This document shows positions 57,985-64,000 of a DNA stretch of 64,000 nucleotides, piece after piece (positions within the stretch are counted from its first letter, which is position 1; the number at the start of each line of letters is the position of its first letter). The DNA lies in the NCBI GenBank assembly GCA_014529385.2, contig CM043956.1:61319120-61383119 (forward strand), in the 5' to 3' direction. Made by a program: the position numbers and the translations under genes. The notes beneath the pieces are model-generated. The model did not search any database. It was not told where the DNA came from and was given only the letters and a program-made list of their open reading frames with translations. The DNA is from Adiantum capillus-veneris (lineage: Eukaryota; Streptophyta; Polypodiopsida; Polypodiales; Pteridaceae).

Positions 57985-58895
57985 GTTGAGACTTTCATCA
58001 TTATGCAAAGGAGACTCTATCAAAAATTTAGCAGAAATAAAAGAAAAGAAAATGGGCAAACCATCTAAACCAGGGAATGAAAATCCATTGGATATGAGGG
58101 TGGTTGCAAACACAATGGATGAGGCCAAATCTCAAGAGATATCGTCAGGCATGGCCACAATCCTTATAAAAAACAATCAAAAACTGAAAAGATGGTAGTG
58201 CCATGTTGTTGTCAACACCAATCCCAAAAATCAACATGGACCATGAGATTTATCATGGGGATATACAATCATTGTACAAAGGTGCAACGATAGAAGTATC
58301 CGTGGAGAGCAAGCCAGAAACTCTAAGGACTTTACCTTCTTCTATAGGGGAATTTAAGTCAAAGTCAGAGGTGAAAATTGTTCCATCTCAATGGAGTCCA
58401 ATGCCACATATGACAGACGCAAAAATCCTACATAAACTGATGTCAATTCCTATAAGATTCACCATTACTCTTGCAGAATTTTTGAAGATGATACCACATT
58501 TATGGGGTCAAATGGTGGTTGAAGATCCCTCCACATGATAACATAGATGAAAGCACACATAAGACTCGACCCGAGAAACCAAAATCAAAGCATGTGTAAC
58601 TTTTGTGAGGGAGAAGAAGGAAATACCACCTTACCACTTGAGTACAAAGGAGTGAAAACAAAAGCTATACTTAAAAGTGGGGCTGGGGTAGCCATCACAA
58701 CCAAGGAAATATGGGAGAAATGGGAAGACTAGCTCTCAGGAAAACATGCATGAAATTGCAACTAGTAGATGGATTTGTAGAGAGACCCTTAGGTATGCTC
58801 GAGCAGATAATTTTACCTTCTTGTGGAATTGAGTACGAACATACTTTTGCCATAGTAGACTTTGGAAAGAGCAAAATCTTTGAAACAATAATTTG
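57985..58895 (+). pseudogene. Element B gag-protease linker and protease
   Basis: Linker words (ETLRTLPSSIGEFKSKSE, then IRFTITLAEFLKMIPHLW) parallel 36285-36476 of element A. The protease then reads EGEEGNTTLPLEYKG, AILKSGAGVAITTKEIW, LQLVDGFVERPLGMLEQI and EYEHTFAIVDFG. The tail of the protease domain lies on the other strand near 60600-60655. Confidence 0.75.
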
Positions 58896-58899
58896 TATC

Positions 58900-60655
58900 T
58901 TCTCAAGATTTGTGGAAATGCCATTTTTGGACACGATATGGCCTAAAATCTTCCTTGTCTTATTGTGAAGACACATTTTTCAGGATTCAAATACATGCAA
59001 TAGGTTTTGCACTTTTCAAAGACCTTCTGCAAGTGCTCAACATGTTTGTTTCTCATTAGAGAATACACACACATGTCATCCATATAGATTTCTAAGAATT
59101 GTCTTAATATTCTTTGAATGCGTGACTCATCATCCTCTGAAATGTGGCCGGTGCATTGTTCAAGCCGAATGTCATCATCCTATAAGCAAATACGCCCCAT
59201 TATGTTGCAAAAGCCATTTTGTGTCGATCCTTTGGTTTTATTGTGATCTGATTATAACCCAAAAAGCCATCAAGAAAGTTGTAAGCTTCATTGCCTGCAA
59301 CTCTCTCAATCACATGATCTGTGAAATGGATGTTGTTAGTGCGGCTTAGAATCACTCTTAATGGGTATTGTGTGTTGACATATGTCGGGTCTACTATCTT
59401 TGTACAACCAAGCAAACACATCTCTATACTGCTTGAAAGTAGTTATTAAAAGCTTCTCTTCCTCTTCAGTGAATCTGTGGCTATGTAAGCTGGTTTTGGC
59501 TCTTCTTCAGGTCTAGCTAGGTCAATTTTGTTAGAATTTTTAGGCCCATCATACAATGTAACCGGATCCTTGAGCTCCCTTATTGGTTGCTAAACAATTC
59601 GTCTATCCTGGATAGTCTACTTTTAATAGTAAGAGGGTGCGTCAAATTTTTGAGTGTTGGACTCCTCTTCACGTCCATCTCCATTGTCGAGACTTCTTTT
59701 AGAGTCTAATTCAACTTTTGATATTTTCATTTTCATTTAGTTTTGGACATTTTTTTGTTGATATTTTTGTTGTATCCTTGGGTTTTTTTTTCCTTTTCTT
59801 CCTTAGGGTTTTTTGTAGAGATGCTAACTTCAATGGTTTTTGTGTGATTTTGTCTCGGACATAGTCATCTGCTCTCAAGAGCATGAGATACTTTGTTTTT
59901 CTCATCAATTGAGACATTGGTTTCTCAAGTTGGTTTTGTTGTTTTTTGACTTGTTTTGTCTTAAGTCTCCTTTGTCTTCTCAATTTTTGGTTGGGAAATT
60001 CATAAAAGATTGCCTCGTTTTGTTTAGGTTTGTCATCATTTTTTGAGCTACTTGAGAGATCATCCTCATCATCATTTCCTAGTTCATTACTTTGCGAGTC
60101 ATGAAACTCCTCATCGTCATTGTCACTAACATCCCAAATAGAAACCTCGTCTAGTATAGGTTTGCAATCAACTATTTTAAATGTTTTTGTCATCTCCATT
60201 TTCACTTTTGGCTCTATGATAGCGTTCACCATCTAGAAGGACATTATGCCATACCCATCTTCATCTTGCAAAATGTTGTGGGTGCTAGCTCATTCACACA
60301 AACATCTAGAGTCGCCATTATTTTCTCTCATCCAAAGGGTTCAAATAACTCCTGGATCTCACATGTAGCTCTTATCTTCTATCGATCACTCGAGGATACA
60401 ATTTTCTTTTTTTAGGCTTCCACATTCACATGCCCTGCATATCCAAACATGCGCTTGTTTTATCAACCAAGCAGGTAATTGCATTTTGGATTCCATAGTT
60501 ACATCAAAGTGTTGCACCGGGGTTCAATTTACATCTCTGTAGGTATGGTCCTTTGTGATGACCCTTGTTGTTACACCTTTATGCCTGAAGTAAACGTGGT
60601 CATAGCCCCAGTCTTGAACCATTTTGAGTTGACGCATGAATAGTCGCCCCAAAAT
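58900..60655 (-). pseudogene. Element B middle part on the minus strand (protease tail, linker, RT)
   Basis: Read right to left, it shows a protease end (LFMRQLKMVQDWGYDHVYFR near 60580-60645), an acidic/basic linker of about 170 codons (59711-60232: SDNDDEEFHDSQSNELGN, LRRQRRLKTKQVKKQQ), a DGPKNSNKIDLARPEEEPKP word near 59505-59560, RT words (HVIERVAG, YNFLDGFLGYNQITIKPKDR near 59220-59330), and near 58900-58970 KILGHIVSKNGIST. The order matches element A, but the block is opposite in orientation to its flanks. Confidence 0.75.
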
Positions 60656-61260
60656 AACAAGACCCACCAAAGTTAGAGAGGTACAAGCCTTTATGGGCCA
60701 TTGTGGCTATTACAAAAGGTTTATCTATATGTATGCACTCATTGCAAATCCTCTCTATGCTCTCATCACAAAGTTTGATTGGAAGGAAGAATGCAAAAAA
60801 GTGTTTCAACAGTTGAAGCAAAGACTGATTTTTTCTCTAATTTTTAAAGATCATGATTGGAACAAGATCTTCCATGTCCACCTAGATACGGCGGCATATG
60901 CAATTGGATGCATCTTAGCACAACTTGGAGAGGACAATATAGATTTTCCAATCTGTTACTCACGTAGACAAGTCAATAGTGCAGAGAAAAATTACAAAAC
61001 CACGGAAAGAGAGGGATTGGGAATGACCTATGCTGTGAAAAAGTTTAGGTAGCACCTTCTCGCAAACAAATTTGTATTTTTTGCGGATCACCAGGCACTA
61101 TTGTATTTAGTGAACAAACCATGCAATACTTGACAAATTGTTTGATGGTTTATTATATTGCTAGAGTTTGATTTCACTGTAGTCGCCAAAAAAGGGACTA
61201 CTCATCAGACGTTAGACCATTTGTCTCGGCTGATTCATGGAGAGGCACCTCTTGGAGTTG
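60656..61260 (+). pseudogene. Element B RT end and RNase H
   Basis: REVQAFMGHCGYYKRFIYMY, then FDWKEECKKVFQQLKQRL, HVHLDTAAYAIGCILAQLGE and YSRRQVNSAEKNYKTTEREG, later TTHQTLDHLSRLIHGEAP near 61200-61250. Homologous to 38930-39480 of element A. Confidence 0.8.
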
Positions 61261-61419
61261 ACAATGACCTACCAGACTCGTATCTTTTCAATATATAGAT
61301 GGTACCAAGGTGGATCAAACATGTAATGCTATTTCTCACCATTGATTCTCTACATATTGAAAGGCAGCAATCACTCATTGAACAAACACACTCGCTTATG
61401 CAAATAGTAGGACGAACAT

Positions 61420-62000
61420 AAAAGAATGGGAAGGATGGGATACTTAGGCTATGTAGAGAGCCATCGGAGAAAGATTTGTACTTGAGACAAGCTCACATGA
61501 AAATCACAGGAATTCATAATGCAAAAACACATACATTGCAGAGATTGATGCAACTAGGGGTGTATTGGCCTCATATGCAGTGAAGTGTCCATGACTATGG
61601 TAGTTTATGTGATACTTGTGCAATTCAGACACCAATCAAACATGCTACACTATTTAGAATAGCAGCACCCAAGTGGGGTAAATACATTGTGGATTACTAG
61701 AAACAGGAGTCTTGCCAACAAGCATGAACCGATCCAGACAACGCTCAATCCAAAGAGAAGCAAAAAACTACATCATGATTGAAAATCACCTTTTATTGGA
61801 GGGGGATTGATAACAACTTGCAAATATGTGCCATGGAAACCGAGTACATACCAATTCTTGAGCAAGCACATGCCGGTCCGATAGAAGGTCACTTTTCTAT
61901 AGACAAAATTGCAAAAGCGATACTTCTTGCAAGAATCTGGTGGCGGACTCTGTATATGGTGTTGAGAAATATGTAAAACAATGTGATGAATGCCTGCACA
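61420..62000 (+). pseudogene. Element B: two successive H2C2 zinc-binding domains
   Basis: First copy: GILRLCREPSEKDLYLRQAH, a GIHNAKTHTLQRLMQLGVYW word, and CDTC near 61610. Second copy: LQICAMETEYIPILEQAHAG, GHFSIDKIAKAILLARIWW and CDEC near 61990. The same doubling as in element A, with the same linker words between (HATLFRIAAPKWGKYIVDY near 61645-61700). Fossil. Confidence 0.75.
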
Positions 62001-62990
62001 CAAAAGAACCTATGCAACAATATGAAATTCCATTAAGACGAATAATGGGTGCAAGGGATTTTTCCAAATGGGTAATAGACTTTTTTGGCTCTATCTTACC
62101 ACACGCCTACAAGACAAATGCTCAATACATCATAGTGTCCATAGGTTATTTGACCAACTGAGTAGAATCCATAGTGACACAAAAGAATGATGCGAGAACG
62201 GCATCATAGTTCTTATATGTAAACATCTTCACCAGATATGGGCTTCCAATTGAGATAGTGAGTGATCAAGGGACTCACTTTATAAACGATATGATTGACT
62301 ATCTATTGCAAGAATTTATGGTGCTTCATTTGAAGTCAGCGCCATATCACCCTCAAGCAAACAAACAAGCTGAAAGCACAAACAAAGTTCTATGCATCAT
62401 GCTCAAAATATTTGTAAACAAGTTAAGAGCTGATTGGAACCAAAACTTACATTCACCTCTTTGTGCATATGGGATAGCATACAAAACAAAACTGGAAACA
62501 ATACCTTTCAGTTTTGTATTTGAGATCAATGCCATACTACCCTTAGGATTCTTGGTTCTCATACTACAAGTGGTAAAAGATTTAGGATGGAATAAACATG
62601 AGTTGTTAGGTAGGATTGAACAGCTCACCAGATTGGATGAATTGCAACTCAAGGCTGTTGCAACCACATGTACACCAAAATGACAAATGAAAGAATTCCA
62701 TGACCAACACGTGATAAACAAAGAGTTTCAAAAGGGATACTATGTATTAGTCTATAACTTGAAGCAACACTCTAAGAATTTGAAAAATCCAGGTTATGGC
62801 CCATTTGTGATCAGAAACATATCACCCAATGGTGCCGTAAAAGTTCCGATATTAGAGGGCGAGCAGATGCCTAATGGGATCAATGGTTGCAGATTAAAAA
62901 AAAACCATTTACCTCTAGCAATTGACATGTTCAATAAGATTCACGAGGTGAAGGAGCCGAAGCAAAAAGCTCAAGCCATTTAAAGATCAC
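62001..62990 (+). pseudogene. Element B integrase core and C-terminal domain
   Basis: KEPMQQYEIPLRRIMGARDF, KWVIDFFGSILPHAY, then SDQGTHFINDMIDYLLQEFM, KSAPYHPQANKQAESTNKVL (conserved Glu) and INAILPLGFLVLIL. The C-terminal part has YYVLVYNLKQHSKNLKNPGY and MPNGINGCRLKKNHLPLAID. Homologous to 40290-41160 of element A. Confidence 0.8.
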
Positions 62991-63060
62991 GCAACGGAGG
63001 AAGAAAAGTTACAGATTATAAAGCGACAAGAACGACAAAATCCAACTCCAATTCAACAAT

Positions 63061-64000
63061 TAGAAACATCGTCGCCTCTTATTTAAGAAAATAGGAATTA
63101 AGGGATTATAACTCAAGGAACCTCACTCTAAATCTCAACTAGGATTAAAAACTTTACTGAGAGGATTTGACGCGGATAGCCCTAGCATAACATAGAAGAT
63201 TTAAGTGTGAAATTTGTCTTACGTGTTTGGGAAAAAGGCTACTGCTTGTGTTTACCTATGGGATGCAACATGGGATGGTCTTTTCTTGATAGGATTGATA
63301 ACAATTGGTCTATATTTTAAGCTAGGGTTCATTGAAGTCCCTAGAATTGGGATTGGATGGGAGTGTGTCCCAGTTGGGTGGTGAGACCCATGAATACGTT
63401 TGGAAATTGGCCTAGTCAGGGTAGGCTTGATGCCGACGGGAATGGAGGAAGGAAAATGGATCCAAATTGGGATCGAGTAAGGGAAGAAGATGTGATTTAA
63501 TTAAGGAACTCTTCCAATTGTTTGGTAAAAAAGAACCTTGGAAAGGCTAGGAAGCTAAATGGGCTATCCCGCAATTATCCTCATTAGCCAAACCTTTGCT
63601 TGGCTCCTCAGATTATTTATTTCAAAATAACTTAATCTAGATTAATTTTTTAATCCTTTCCCAAACAAGATAAGAAAAAATAAGAATTGGAAATTATGTA
63701 AAGGTGTCGCCTCCACACATGGCAGAGGAGACATGATACCTGAGTCCTGGGATGAGGCTAGGAATATACATGGAGCATTATATGTGATTGCTTGAATTAT
63801 AACTAGATAACTTTAATAATACTAAAGAAAAAAAGAATTAAAATATTCTATAAAGAAAAAAGGTGGGAACGACTTGATAAATACACACTTGCAAGGGTAT
63901 AAAATAGTTTTCATCTTGCTTTCAAATGCTTGAAATTTATTCTTGGTTTGACCTATTTGGAATATTGTTTTCTATTATCATAGTACTACCTTGGAAAGGT
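63061..64000. other. No recognisable gene
   Basis: The sequence after element B becomes AT-rich and non-coding. GGAATTAAGGGATTATAACT and GATTGGATGGGAGTGTGTCC lie in it without partners in the window. Confidence 0.35.

Larger units (their letters stand above)
57985..63060 (+). mobile_element. Element B: decayed relative of element A
   Basis: Homologous to element A from the gag-protease linker to the end of integrase, in the same order. The middle part (roughly 58.9-60.65 kb) is read on the opposite strand to the rest. It retains words nearly identical to element A (TLPSSIGEFKSKSEV, AILKSGAGVAITTKEIW, HVIERVAG, QAFMGHCGYYKRFIYMYALI, and both H2C2 domains). No LTR, 3' ORF region or second protease-like domain is visible. 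It is heavily broken (well over ten lesions) and clearly older or less constrained than A. Confidence 0.8.

Overview
This window is repeat-rich nuclear DNA from a plant. I see no intact host gene. It holds no rRNA, tRNA, CRISPR array or bacterial-style operon. The elements use plant-type primer sites (initiator tRNA-Met and tRNA-Asp), and Ty3/gypsy retroelements nested in one another are typical of large vascular-plant genomes. From memory, the pol words of the 7.6-25.5 kb element resemble sequences from ferns and other non-flowering vascular plants. That assignment is only a guess.

Layout. 1-2245: purine-rich repeats and a minus-strand gag/protease relic. 2246-7375: an unusual array in which a monomer of about 95 bp alternates in orientation, so each period of about 190 bp is a palindrome. 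7653-25539: an old Ty3/gypsy element with two RNase H-like domains (a Tat-type trait), LTRs of about 1.45 kb and the target repeat AAGT. Its gag region holds a small minus-strand LTR element (10615-12387). Its 3' LTR holds a 7.0-kb non-coding LTR element (17193-24221) flanked by the perfect target duplication CAAAC. 25540-31150: unassigned DNA, a dispersed repeat and a minus-strand pol relic.

31200-49066: a large Ty3/gypsy fossil ('element A') with an uncommon layout. In order it has a leader with copies of a 24-bp perfect palindrome, gag with two short zinc knuckles, protease, RT, RNase H, two successive integrase-type H2C2 zinc-binding domains, the integrase core, a second retropepsin-like domain, a second set of the same palindrome spaced 284-285 bp apart, an extra coiled-coil ORF region, a polypurine tract and a 3' LTR. 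57985-63060: a more decayed relative ('element B') that also has the doubled H2C2 domain, so the trait belongs to the lineage.

49067-57984 holds a foldback-type inverted repeat (51159-51765), short tandem duplications, a minus-strand LTR with a tRNA-Met primer site (55110-55361) and one weak candidate for a host gene fragment with a plausible intron (53280-53838, minus).

The best candidates for something undescribed are the element A/B architecture, the palindrome arrays placed before both of element A's coding blocks, and the alternating-orientation satellite at 2.2-7.4 kb. All calls were made by eye from sequence, without database searches.
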